Below, piece by piece: positions 44,371 through 52,776 of a DNA stretch of 64,000 nt. How positions within the stretch are numbered: the stretch's first letter is position 1; each line of letters starts with the position of its first letter. The stretch is from Gluconobacter cerinus (lineage in GTDB: Bacteria > Pseudomonadota > Alphaproteobacteria > Acetobacterales > Acetobacteraceae). A model generated the notes under the pieces. It saw only the letters and a program-made list of their open reading frames with translations, searched no databases and was not told the origin of the DNA. The translations under genes were made by a program, and so were the position numbers. The stretch covers positions 558,001 through 622,000 of the forward strand of contig NZ_BEWM01000001.1 of NCBI RefSeq assembly GCF_002723935.1, given 5' to 3'.

Positions 44371-45711
44371 TCAAACGCGGATTAATCTGGCGGCAAAGAA
44401 GCCGTCCATTCCGCCCCGATCCCACCAAAGACCGGGATGTGTTCGGAAAAATCCTTCCGGCGTCCGGGCAATCGCCATGTCCGCCAGTTCTTCATCCGTG
44501 AACGGCACATGCTTCCAGCCCCCGCGTTCAAGCGCGGCTGCGATGCGATCTGGACCTTCTTCATCCTGAAGAGAGCAGACGGCATACATCAGCATGCCAC
44601 CCGGCTTCAGCATGTCACGCGCCGCGTCAATGAACGCGTCCTGACCTTCTGCCAATGCCGTGACATCACGCGGGCGTTTGATCCACAGCACATCCGGATG
44701 ACGGCGGAACGTCCCTGTTGCTGAACACGGCGCATCCAGCAGCACCGCATCAACCGGTGCTTTCGGGCGCCATTTCAACCCATCTGCAACAATCGTCTCA
44801 GCAGTTGCGCGCATCCGGGTGATGTTCTCACGTAGCCGAACTGCGCGGGACTCTTCCTTTTCGATGGCCGTGACATCTGCGCCGGCAGCAGAAAGCTGAG
44901 CCGTCTTGCCTCCTGGGGCCGCACAGAGGTCAATCACCGTCTTCCCGGCGACATCCCCCATAAGCTTCACAGGCATGGCAGCAGCCACATCCTGCGCCCA
45001 GAACTGCCCCTCTTCGAAGCCTTCCATTGTCGCGATCCGTGTCCCAGCCGGATAACGCACAGTTCCCGTTGGCAGGACATCGCCGCCTTCAGGAGCCGTT
45101 GCCCCCGGGCGCAGGCTCAGATCCAGCGGCGCCTCACGATGCAGCCCGCGGGAAATGGACCGTGCGCGATGGCCCCAGGCGCTCCACAACCACGCCGGAA
45201 CATCCAGTCTGGCGTCATCGAGCCCTTCCAGAAGATCGCGCCCTTCACGCGCCACACGCCGAAGCACAGCATTCGCCAGCCCAGCGAAAGGCGCCAGACC
45301 GCGACGACGCAGCAGGTCAACAATCGTGCCTACCGCGGCATGCGGCGGCGTTTCCAGATGCAACAGCTGCGCCACACCCAGAAGCAACGCACACCGCACA
45401 GGCTCGGGTGGCTCACGGCGCAGCATCGGCTGAAGAATTTCAGTCATGCTCCCCATGTACCGTAGCGTTGTTGCCGCCAGACGATGCGCAGAAGCACGAT
45501 CCCGCGGGTCCATTGGCCCGGCACGGTCCAGCGTCGTTTCGAGCATACGGCGATGTTCGACCACACCGCAGACAATGTCGAAGGCAAGATCACGTGTCGG
45601 ATCCGGACTGGGACGGCGCTCCTGTCCCGGCTTCGGACGGCGTCCTCCCTGGCGGGACGCGGACGGGTTCTTCGGACGGCCGGAGCCGCGAGGGGGCGTA
45701 TTCTGTGTCAT
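44371..45711 (-). CDS. rsmB: 16S rRNA (cytosine-C5) methyltransferase RsmB
   Basis: The 446-residue protein joins an N-terminal NusB-like RNA-binding domain (residues about 40-170) to an SAM-dependent methyltransferase: DLCAAPGGKTAQLSAAG as the SAM site, DAPCSATGTFRRHPD with one cysteine, and YAVCSLQDEEG with the second, the pair typical of m5C rRNA methyltransferases. It is predicted to methylate C967 of 16S rRNA. The first 35 residues are basic and proline-rich. The ATG at 45711 is chosen; the frame is open 39 bases further upstream. It is divergent from the YggS-like gene. Confidence 0.93.
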   Translation of the reverse strand: MTQNTPPRGSGRPKNPSASRQGGRRPKPGQERRPSPDPTRDLAFDIVCGVVEHRRMLETTLDRAGPMDPRDRASAHRLAATTLRYMGSMTEILQPMLRREPPEPVRCALLLGVAQLLHLETPPHAAVGTIVDLLRRRGLAPFAGLANAVLRRVAREGRDLLEGLDDARLDVPAWLWSAWGHRARSISRGLHREAPLDLSLRPGATAPEGGDVLPTGTVRYPAGTRIATMEGFEEGQFWAQDVAAAMPVKLMGDVAGKTVIDLCAAPGGKTAQLSAAGADVTAIEKEESRAVRLRENITRMRATAETIVADGLKWRPKAPVDAVLLDAPCSATGTFRRHPDVLWIKRPRDVTALAEGQDAFIDAARDMLKPGGMLMYAVCSLQDEEGPDRIAAALERGGWKHVPFTDEELADMAIARTPEGFFRTHPGLWWDRGGMDGFFAARLIRV

Positions 45712-45786
45712 TATCGGGCGTTGATCTCTCGCATGCTGCCGAAATCGCATCTTGCGGCGCCGGACGCAATGGAGTCTTCTGCCGCA

Positions 45787-46467
45787 ATGTCCGATCAGAT
45801 TGCAGAAAATCTCTCCGCCATCCGTAGTCGCATCATTCAGGCCTGCGAAACATCAGGCCGCCCTGCCACGGATGTGGGCCTCGTTGCCGTTAGCAAATTT
45901 CATCCGCAGGATGCCGTGGAAGCGGCCTTGAAGGCCGGTCAGCGCGTCTTTGGTGAGAACCGCGTTCAGGAAGCAGCCTCCAAATTTCCAGCGCTTCGTG
46001 AGACCTGGCCAGACCTGCGCCTGCACATCATCGGTGGCCTCCAGACCAACAAGGCCGTCGATGCCTGTCGCATCGCAGATGTGATCGAGACTCTGGATCG
46101 CCCCGCCCTTTCTGATGCGCTGGAAAAGGCTGCAGAGAAGACAGGCCGCCTTCCGGAGTTGCTTATTCAGGTCAACACAGGGAACGAGCCACAGAAATCT
46201 GGCATCCCCCGCGATGAAGCCGACGCGTTCATCAAGGCCTCAATGCTGCGCTTTGGAGCGAAGGTGCGTGGGTTGATGTGTATCCCGCCAGAAGATGAAG
46301 ATCCCGCTCCGCATTTCCACTTCCTGACACAGCTTGCACAGCGCCACGGACTCCCCGTGGTGTCCATGGGCATGTCGGCTGATTTCGAGACAGCCATTGC
46401 CGAAGGCGCCACTCTTGTGAGGGTTGGAAGTGCCATTTTTGGCTCCCGCCCCATGACCGGATCCTAA
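45787..46467 (+). CDS. YggS/PLPBP family PLP-binding protein
   Basis: The 226-residue single-domain protein follows the alanine-racemase N-terminal fold: VGLVAVSKFHPQDAVEAAL with the PLP lysine, GENRVQEAASK, HIIGGLQTNKAVDA, and GMSADFETAIAEGATLVRVGSAIFG. The usual LIG(x)LQxNK reads IIGGLQTNK. These proteins keep PLP homeostasis and have no enzymatic activity known. Starts at 45734 and 45769 are also in frame; 45787 gives the typical length. It is divergent from rsmB and lies before kup. Confidence 0.92.
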   Translation: MSDQIAENLSAIRSRIIQACETSGRPATDVGLVAVSKFHPQDAVEAALKAGQRVFGENRVQEAASKFPALRETWPDLRLHIIGGLQTNKAVDACRIADVIETLDRPALSDALEKAAEKTGRLPELLIQVNTGNEPQKSGIPRDEADAFIKASMLRFGAKVRGLMCIPPEDEDPAPHFHFLTQLAQRHGLPVVSMGMSADFETAIAEGATLVRVGSAIFGSRPMTGS

Positions 46468-46566
46468 CGCGCACCTTGCATCCCTGTAAGAAATCTTGTC
46501 ATGAGGGGGAATAGACCACGCTTCGACACATCCCTGTGAGGCGATGGTTTCCTGCGATGCCCGTAA

Positions 46567-48594
46567 ATGGAACCACCGATGCCAGAACACGACGGCGATC
46601 ACGCTTCCCCTCCTTACCCCGGCGCCGGGGTTCCGGTGGACAGCGGCGAAGTCCTTCAGACCATCGAACAGGCGCACAAAGACGGAAACACTTCTGAACT
46701 CGGTGACACAGAGGGCGCTGGCGGCCACAAGAAGCCCGGCGGCTTTGGCGCGCTTCTGGCTGTTCTGGGTGTTGTGTATGGCGATATCGGAACGAGCCCG
46801 CTCTACGCCCTTCAGTCTTCCGTCGGCATTGTAGGATCTGCCAAGCATCCGGCAGCAGCCTGGGAAGTCATGGGACTGGCCAGCCTGACCTTCTGGGCAC
46901 TCATGCTGATCGTGACGTTCAAATACGTCATCCTCATCATGCGGGCAGACCATGACGGCGAAGGCGGCATCATTGCCCTGATGTCCCTCGCCCAGCGCGT
47001 CTGCAAATCTCAGAAATTCCGATGGCTATTCGGTCTCGTCGGCATTGCAGGCACCTGTCTTTTCTTCGGGGACAGCATCATTACGCCGGCCGTGTCGGTG
47101 CTTTCTGCCGTTGAGGGCATCGAAATCGCCGTCCCCTCTGCCAGCCATGTCATCATCCCGATCGCGATGGTGGTTCTGGTCGCTCTTTTTGCGGCGCAGG
47201 CCCTCGGAACGGGCAAGATCGGCAAGGCTTTCGGGCCGATCATGGTACTCTGGTTCACAGTTCTGGCCATTCTCGGTGTCCGCGGGATTCTGCTTTACCC
47301 GCACATCCTGCTGGCACTGTCTCCTACCTTTGCCCTCGAATTCATTGTCCTGCACGGATACCTGTCGTTTATCGCGCTGGGATCTGTCGTGCTGTCCGTG
47401 ACGGGTGCAGAAGCACTTTATGCTGACATGGGCCATTTTGGCCGGGCCCCGATCCGCAAGGCATGGCTGTTTTTCGTTCTGCCATCCCTCACCCTGAACT
47501 ATTTCGGCCAGGCGGCTCTGCTGATCCATGATCCGGCAACACTGGCCAACCCGTTCTATCATCTCGGGCCACACTGGGCGCAGATCCCGCTTCTGATCCT
47601 TGCCACCTTCGCAACCGTCATTGCGTCTCAGGCCGGTATCTCGGGTAGCTTCTCGCTCTGCCGCCAGCTCATTCAGCTTGGCTACCTGCCGCGCACCCGC
47701 ATTGTGCACACCAATGCCTCCGAAGAAGCACAGATCTACCTGCCGTCCCTGAACTGGATCCTCGGTTTCGGCGCACTGGTACTGGTTCTGTCCTTCCGCT
47801 CCTCCGCTGCACTGGCCGCTGCATACGGCATCGCCGTGACCGGTACGTTCCTGTGCACCTGCGTTCTGGCAATGGTCGTGTTCCGCCGCACCTTCAAGTG
47901 GAGTGCTGCTGCCGTCGGCGCCGTGTTCGGACTGTTCTTTGTCGTGGATGCGGTGTTCTTCTCCGCCAACGTCCTGAAGATCCCGGATGGCGGCTGGGTC
48001 CCACTCGCCATCGGTATTATCAGCACCATCGTCATGACCACCTGGAAGCGCGGACGTGGCCTGATTGCCGCCAAGCAGCAGGCTGACTCCATGCCCATGG
48101 CCTCGTTTCTGGCTCGCCTGCCGCAGTCTCGGACCATCCGCGTTCCAGGTCTAGCGGTCTTCCTGACGGCCAATCCGGATGTGGTCCCGAACTCGCTGCT
48201 GCATAATCTGAAGCACAATAAGGTCCTGCATGAACATGTCATGTTCGTGACTGTGCAGAACCTTGATCAGCCAGAGGCTGAGCGTGGCCACCGCACGATC
48301 GTTCAGGAACTGGCCCCGAACATCAATCGCGTGATCGTCCGCTACGGCTTCATGGAAATGCCAAACCTGCCGCGTGCGCTCATGGAACTGAAGGCACTTG
48401 GTGTGGCGTTTGATGCCATTCAGGCCTCGTATTTTACGTCCCACGAGCTTGTGGTTCGCTCCCGCGTTCCCAAGATGCAGCTCTGGCGGATGTGGCTGTT
48501 CCTGCTTCTCCTGCGTAATGCCGCCTCCACCACGGAATTCTTCCGTATCCCGCCTGATCGCGTGGTGGAGTTTGGCGTCCGGATTGCAATTTGA
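46567..48594 (+). CDS. kup: Kup-type potassium uptake protein
   Basis: Kup is a low-affinity K+/H+ symporter of the inner membrane. The 675-residue product has an acidic N-terminal tail of about 60 residues, then about twelve hydrophobic segments starting GFGALLAVLGVVYGDIGTSP, the family signature. Further hallmarks are FFGDSIITPAVSVLSAVEG, GAEALYADMGHFG and the C-terminal cytoplasmic domain (residues about 540-675). A second ATG four codons in (46579) is an alternative start. The hemW start overlaps its stop (TTGA), so the two are coupled. Kup works well in acidic media, which fits an acetic acid bacterium. Confidence 0.95.
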   Translation: MEPPMPEHDGDHASPPYPGAGVPVDSGEVLQTIEQAHKDGNTSELGDTEGAGGHKKPGGFGALLAVLGVVYGDIGTSPLYALQSSVGIVGSAKHPAAAWEVMGLASLTFWALMLIVTFKYVILIMRADHDGEGGIIALMSLAQRVCKSQKFRWLFGLVGIAGTCLFFGDSIITPAVSVLSAVEGIEIAVPSASHVIIPIAMVVLVALFAAQALGTGKIGKAFGPIMVLWFTVLAILGVRGILLYPHILLALSPTFALEFIVLHGYLSFIALGSVVLSVTGAEALYADMGHFGRAPIRKAWLFFVLPSLTLNYFGQAALLIHDPATLANPFYHLGPHWAQIPLLILATFATVIASQAGISGSFSLCRQLIQLGYLPRTRIVHTNASEEAQIYLPSLNWILGFGALVLVLSFRSSAALAAAYGIAVTGTFLCTCVLAMVVFRRTFKWSAAAVGAVFGLFFVVDAVFFSANVLKIPDGGWVPLAIGIISTIVMTTWKRGRGLIAAKQQADSMPMASFLARLPQSRTIRVPGLAVFLTANPDVVPNSLLHNLKHNKVLHEHVMFVTVQNLDQPEAERGHRTIVQELAPNINRVIVRYGFMEMPNLPRALMELKALGVAFDAIQASYFTSHELVVRSRVPKMQLWRMWLFLLLLRNAASTTEFFRIPPDRVVEFGVRIAI

Positions 48595-49742
48595 CCGAAC
48601 CTCTTTCTCTCTACATTCACTGGCCATTCTGTCTGGCGAAGTGCCCTTACTGCGACTTCAATTCCCACGTCCGGGATGAAATTCCGCAGAAGCGCTTCGC
48701 CGCAGCCTTACGTCGTGAACTGGCGCATGACGCGGCCCGTCTGGGCCGCCGGCCACTCCGCTCCATTTTCTTCGGTGGCGGCACACCGTCCCTGATGGCT
48801 CCGGAAACGGTCGCAGCTCTTATCGAAGATGCGCATCAGCTTTTTGATGCCGAGCCGGATCTGGAAATTACGCTAGAAGCAAATCCGACCAGCGTCGAAG
48901 CCGGAAAATTTGCGGCTTTCCGTCAGGCTGGCGTAAACCGCGTCTCGCTCGGCGTGCAAAGCCTTCGCGACGACGCCCTGAAGATGCTCGGTCGAGAACA
49001 CTCCTCGGGACAAGCCATTCGTGCACTCGAAATTGCACGCACGCTGTTTCCGCGCATTTCGTTTGATCTGATCTACGCCCGCCCCGGCCAGAGCGATGCT
49101 GACTGGCAAAATGAACTGTCCACCGCGTTGGATCTGGTGGCGGATCATCTGTCGCTCTATCAGCTCACGATTGAACCCGGCACGAAGTTCGAAGCCCTTC
49201 ACCGGCGTGGAGAGCTGAAGCTCCCGGATGCCGAAGACGCTGCGCGCCTTTATGACCTCACGGGCGATACGGCCGCAAAGCACGGTCTCCTCCCCTATGA
49301 AGTGTCCAACTATGCCCGGCCCGGCGCGGAAAGCCGCCACAACCTGACGTACTGGCGCTACGCAGATTATATCGGCATCGGCCCCGGCGCGCATGGTCGC
49401 CTGACTTTGGATGGAGAGCTTTACGCAACCCGTCGTCACCGTGCCCCCGAACCTTGGGCGGACCGCGTTGAAAGAACGGGTTCTGGCAGTACGGACGAAA
49501 CCCTTCTGTCTGCGGAAGAACGTGGCCGGGAAGCGCTTCTGATGGGGCTGCGTTTGTCTGAAGGCATCAATGAAGCCAGATTTGCCGACCGCACGGGTAG
49601 ACCGATGGAAGATTGCGTCGATCCGTTCATGCTTGAGGCTTGCCTGGAAGAAAACTACCTCACCCGTGACGGCGGAATTCTAAAGGCGACGGGGGAAGGA
49701 AGACTTCGTCTTGAAGCATTACTGGCAAGATTGGTCACATGA
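48591..49742 (+). CDS. hemW: HemW, radical SAM heme chaperone
   Basis: The 383-residue protein has the radical SAM cysteine motif C-x3-C-x2-C in HWPFCLAKCPYCDFNSH near the N-terminus, without the extra cysteine of true coproporphyrinogen oxidase HemN; hence HemW, which delivers heme rather than oxidising coproporphyrinogen. Other signatures are FFGGGTPSL, LEANPTSVE, NRVSLGVQSL and DLIYARPGQ. The start is a TTG overlapping the Kup stop, suggesting coupled translation. The C-terminal HemN-like domain is complete. The older name for such genes, oxygen-independent coproporphyrinogen oxidase, is probably wrong here. Confidence 0.93.
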   Translation: MTEPLSLYIHWPFCLAKCPYCDFNSHVRDEIPQKRFAAALRRELAHDAARLGRRPLRSIFFGGGTPSLMAPETVAALIEDAHQLFDAEPDLEITLEANPTSVEAGKFAAFRQAGVNRVSLGVQSLRDDALKMLGREHSSGQAIRALEIARTLFPRISFDLIYARPGQSDADWQNELSTALDLVADHLSLYQLTIEPGTKFEALHRRGELKLPDAEDAARLYDLTGDTAAKHGLLPYEVSNYARPGAESRHNLTYWRYADYIGIGPGAHGRLTLDGELYATRRHRAPEPWADRVERTGSGSTDETLLSAEERGREALLMGLRLSEGINEARFADRTGRPMEDCVDPFMLEACLEENYLTRDGGILKATGEGRLRLEALLARLVT

Positions 49743-49777
49743 AGGCATGATCGGGCGTTAATTAACAGGACGAGACC

Positions 49778-50860
49778 ATGCGCCGATCCATTCTCTCTGC
49801 CCTCCTTGCTGCCTGCGCTCTGACCGGCATTGCGTCCGCTGCCCCTGTGGCTCCGGGATATTATATTCAGGATAACGACTATCTCGGCCCAGGCGGCTCC
49901 GACATCCAGTCCGTCATCCCGCTGCTCAACCGCGAAAACGTCAATCTTCTGGCTTTGACCGTGACGATCGGCGACGACTGGGAGAATGCTGAATCCGCGC
50001 ATCTCCGTCGCTTCCTGGAAATTGCAAAGCAGACCCAGGTTCCCGTAGCGGATGGCGCTACCATGCCACTCGTCAACACCGTCGCGGCAACGAAGCTTCG
50101 TGAGAAGCAGTACGGCACCATTCCCTGGAAGGGCGCATGGGGTGGGCTGGGCTCCATTGACCACACTCCAGAGACACAGCCCGCACTCGGCAAGATGGCC
50201 GAAGGCACACCACACATGGCCGTCGATCCGCTCCCCGCGGCGATGGTGCTGATCAAGGCCGTTCATGATCACCCGCATCAGGTCACGATTATTGCGGCAG
50301 GTCCTTTGACCAACCTCGCCCTTGCCATCCGTCTGGACCCCACCTTTGCCGCTACGGCCAAGCAGCTTGTATTCATGGGTGGCCTGCTGGACTCCAGCAT
50401 GATGTCCATCACAGGCAATGCGGACTTTGCCTCAGACTTCAACATGATCGGCGATCCGGAAGCAGCCCACATCACACTGACCGCGCCGTGGGCTGCCATC
50501 ACATGCGTCGGCAATGTCTCCAACGACGTCATGATGACGCATGAGCTGATGAACCGCATCGCGGAGAAGAAAACGCCGGTCACGGAGTATCTTCAGAAGT
50601 TCTACGGCCCACTTCCGCTGTGGGATGAACTGACCTCTGCAATTGCTGTCGAGCCAGATCTGGTTACGAAGTCTGTCGATGCCTATATGGACATCAACAC
50701 GGCACCCGGCATGGATTACGGACATGCGCATGTCTGGCCGGACGCGACTGCACCCAAGGGCATGGGCCTTCGCAAGGTGAAAATCGTCCAGTCCGTGGAT
50801 ACGAAGCGCTTTATCAACGAGTTCGTCGCCCAGGCTCAGAATGCCATGGGAACGCACTGA
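49778..50860 (+). CDS. Exported nucleoside hydrolase-like protein
   Basis: The 360-residue product has a Sec signal peptide (SILSALLAACALTGIASAAP, cleavage near residue 21), so it is likely periplasmic. It has the IUNH fold: the calcium-binding N-terminal motif is present in a variant form (DNDYLGPGGSD instead of DxDPGxDD), followed by TIIAAGPLTNLALAI, VFMGG, and ASDFNMIGDPEAA. DELTSAIAVEPDLV near the C-terminus corresponds to the last conserved aspartate. It should cleave N-glycosidic bonds in nucleosides. AGGACGAG precedes the ATG. It is followed by the DUF1489 gene. Confidence 0.87.
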   Translation: MRRSILSALLAACALTGIASAAPVAPGYYIQDNDYLGPGGSDIQSVIPLLNRENVNLLALTVTIGDDWENAESAHLRRFLEIAKQTQVPVADGATMPLVNTVAATKLREKQYGTIPWKGAWGGLGSIDHTPETQPALGKMAEGTPHMAVDPLPAAMVLIKAVHDHPHQVTIIAAGPLTNLALAIRLDPTFAATAKQLVFMGGLLDSSMMSITGNADFASDFNMIGDPEAAHITLTAPWAAITCVGNVSNDVMMTHELMNRIAEKKTPVTEYLQKFYGPLPLWDELTSAIAVEPDLVTKSVDAYMDINTAPGMDYGHAHVWPDATAPKGMGLRKVKIVQSVDTKRFINEFVAQAQNAMGTH

Positions 50861-50888
50861 CACCAGACTTTCCGGAAGGGCACCCGAC

Positions 50889-51308
50889 ATGCTGAACATC
50901 ATCAAGCTGGCCGTCGGTTGCCCGACCATCGAGGTACTGCGTGAGCGCATGCAGCACCCGCGTGTAAACGGTCATGGCGCCGTCCCCACGCGGACAATGC
51001 CCAAGCGTGCAGCCGAAGTCCTGGACGGCGGCTCTCTTTATCGCGTGATGGACGGCATGATTCTGTGCCGTCAGCCCATTATAGGGCTTGAGGCCTGCCG
51101 TCGCCCGGACGGGACGGAAGGAACGCTGATTGTAGTCTCAGACGACATCATCCCCGTTCAGCCCCGCACCATGCGCCCCTTTCAGGGATGGCGATATCTG
51201 GACCCAAAAGATGCGCCCCCTGATCTCGGCCAGTCGGCGGGCAGTGATGGGGTTGCTGATCTTCCGCCTCAACTCCGTAGAGAGCTGGCAGAACTCGCTT
51301 TAATCTGA
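50889..51308 (+). CDS. DUF1489 family protein
   Basis: The 139-residue protein matches the alphaproteobacterial DUF1489 family: MLNIIKLAVGCPTIEVL at the start, then RAAEVLDGGSLYRVMDGMIL, CRQPIIGLE and RTMRPFQGWRYLDPKDAPPDL. No signal peptide or membrane segment is seen; it should be cytosolic. Its function is not known. The ATG is at 50889; the frame is open a little upstream but those codons lie at the end of the preceding gene. It sits 28 bases after the nucleoside hydrolase gene. Confidence 0.9.
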   Translation: MLNIIKLAVGCPTIEVLRERMQHPRVNGHGAVPTRTMPKRAAEVLDGGSLYRVMDGMILCRQPIIGLEACRRPDGTEGTLIVVSDDIIPVQPRTMRPFQGWRYLDPKDAPPDLGQSAGSDGVADLPPQLRRELAELALI

Positions 51309-51416
51309 AAACGCTCCCTCAAAAGGGCCGATATGGAACAATACAGTCATTCAAGCGTTCAGCCTGAACGCCGAGACTGCATTGCAGGCTCTCTCCTGCC
51401 CTGAAGGAGATTTTCC

Positions 51417-52349
51417 TTGCCTCCGTTCCATTCAATTTCTCGCAAAAGACTGCGTCACGCGTCCTTGTTTCTGGCCGGAAGTCTGTGCCTAGGTGCGGCT
51501 CCTGCGCTTCAGGCCGCTGATGCACCTGCGACCGCCAGTGCACCGTCAAAGGCGCAACTCCTGCCGGGCAAAATTGTCTATGCCCAACTCACAACGCCAG
51601 ACCTCAAAAGCGCCAAAGCTTTTTACGGTTCGCTTCTGGGGTGGACCTTCCAGGACGTTCCCGTCTCAAAAGGGCAATATGCACAGGCGTTGGTTAACGG
51701 AGCGCCAGTCGCAGGACTGGTCGAGCTTCCGCGCATGGCACATCACGGGGACCCGCTTTGGCTCCCGTTCATTTCCGTGTCAGACGTAAAAGCGGCCGCA
51801 GAAGCAACGAAAATCTGGGGGGGCCATATTCTCTTCAAACCTCAAATGGTTGAAGGACGAGGCCACGAGACTGTCCTGGCAGATCCGCAGGGTGGCCTGT
51901 TCGCCGCACTCCATTCCAGCGCAGGTGACGAGCCGGATGTTGAGACGCCACCCGCTCAGGGAACATGGATCTGGAGCGCCCTACTGACGAACAATCCCTA
52001 CGCAGCGGCCGGATTTTACCAGAAGCTATTTGGATACACGGTCGAAGCAGTTCAGGACGCCAAGCGTGGCACGGCTTATTTGCTGGCATCCCAGTCCTTC
52101 GCGCGTGCTACAATCAATCCGCTCCCCGCTCGCCTCCCTGAAGGTGCACACGCCCGCTGGATGAACTTCGTGCAGGTGGACAGTGTGGATGCTGCGGCCA
52201 AGAAAGCCGTAACGCTTGGCGGGACAATTCTCGTACAGCCCCATCCAGACCGGCAGAACACCACCATTGCCATTATCGCCGACCCTGCAGGCGCGGCCTT
52301 CGGGCTGATGGAGTGGCATGACCCCAACGCATCGGGGGACGCAAAATGA
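51417..52349 (+). CDS. Exported two-domain VOC (glyoxalase-like) protein
   Basis: The 310-residue protein begins with a TTG start (AGGAGA upstream) and a Sec signal peptide (ASLFLAGSLCLGAAPALQAAD), so it is probably periplasmic. Two VOC modules follow, around residues 50-160 (IVYAQLTTPDLKSAKAFYGS) and 180-305 (IWSALLTNNPYAAAGFYQKL), in the COG3324 style. Metal ligands are not obvious, so it may be non-catalytic or bind a small molecule. The stop overlaps the start of a Gly-rich lipoprotein gene by ATGA. Exported VOC proteins of this type are common only in some Proteobacteria. Confidence 0.83.
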   Translation: MPPFHSISRKRLRHASLFLAGSLCLGAAPALQAADAPATASAPSKAQLLPGKIVYAQLTTPDLKSAKAFYGSLLGWTFQDVPVSKGQYAQALVNGAPVAGLVELPRMAHHGDPLWLPFISVSDVKAAAEATKIWGGHILFKPQMVEGRGHETVLADPQGGLFAALHSSAGDEPDVETPPAQGTWIWSALLTNNPYAAAGFYQKLFGYTVEAVQDAKRGTAYLLASQSFARATINPLPARLPEGAHARWMNFVQVDSVDAAAKKAVTLGGTILVQPHPDRQNTTIAIIADPAGAAFGLMEWHDPNASGDAK

Positions 52350-52768
52350 TCAGACGTTTATCTCGCACACTGGCCCTCATGGGCGCCTTTTTCCTCGTCC
52401 CGCTTTTGTCAGGCTGCGTTGGTTATGACGGCTACGACGGATATTATGGCGGGGGTGGCTACGGCGGCAGCTACTACAACACTGGCTGGGGCGGCGGTGG
52501 CTGGGGCGGCTGGGGACCGGGCTATGCTGTCGGACCGGCCGGAGGCGGCCGCTGGAGAGGTGGATACCGCGGTGGCGGCCGACCTAGGGGTGGCCCACCC
52601 CCAGGGAGACCCGGAGGAGGCGGTCGTCCGGGCGGAGGCGTCTCTGGTGGTGGCCGCCCCGGCGGCGGTGGCTTCCATGGCGGAGGCCCGGGCGGCGGAG
52701 GAGGCCCTGGAGGGGGCGGACATGGTGGCGGCGGTCACGGTGGCCCCGGTGGTGGTGGACGCCACTGA
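52346..52768 (+). CDS. Glycine-rich lipoprotein
   Basis: The 140-residue product has a lipoprotein signal with cysteine at about 24 (PLLSGCVG) and a mature part that is mostly Gly with Tyr, Trp, Arg, Pro and His (GGGGYGGSYYNTGWGGGGWG and similar). The low-complexity tail predicts a flexible, surface-exposed domain. No enzyme motif is present. It is translationally coupled to the exported VOC gene by ATGA, so the two envelope proteins are likely made together. It converges with the FUSC gene eight bases downstream. Confidence 0.85.
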   Translation: MIRRLSRTLALMGAFFLVPLLSGCVGYDGYDGYYGGGGYGGSYYNTGWGGGGWGGWGPGYAVGPAGGGRWRGGYRGGGRPRGGPPPGRPGGGGRPGGGVSGGGRPGGGGFHGGGPGGGGGPGGGGHGGGGHGGPGGGGRH

Positions 52769-52776
52769 CACCCTGC

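Noticed and set aside
44219-44428. Minus-strand frame of about 69 codons around the rsmB terminator
   Set aside because: It runs across the terminator stem and into the rsmB 3' end; no ribosome site or family.
46468-46566. Possible regulatory RNA ahead of kup
   Set aside because: The spacer is short and shows no conserved riboswitch elements or strong stem-loops.
52440-52768. Apparent tandem DNA repeat of GGC/GGT triplets
   Set aside because: It is explained by the coding of a glycine-rich lipoprotein tail; no regular unit length at DNA level and no sign of a CRISPR or satellite.
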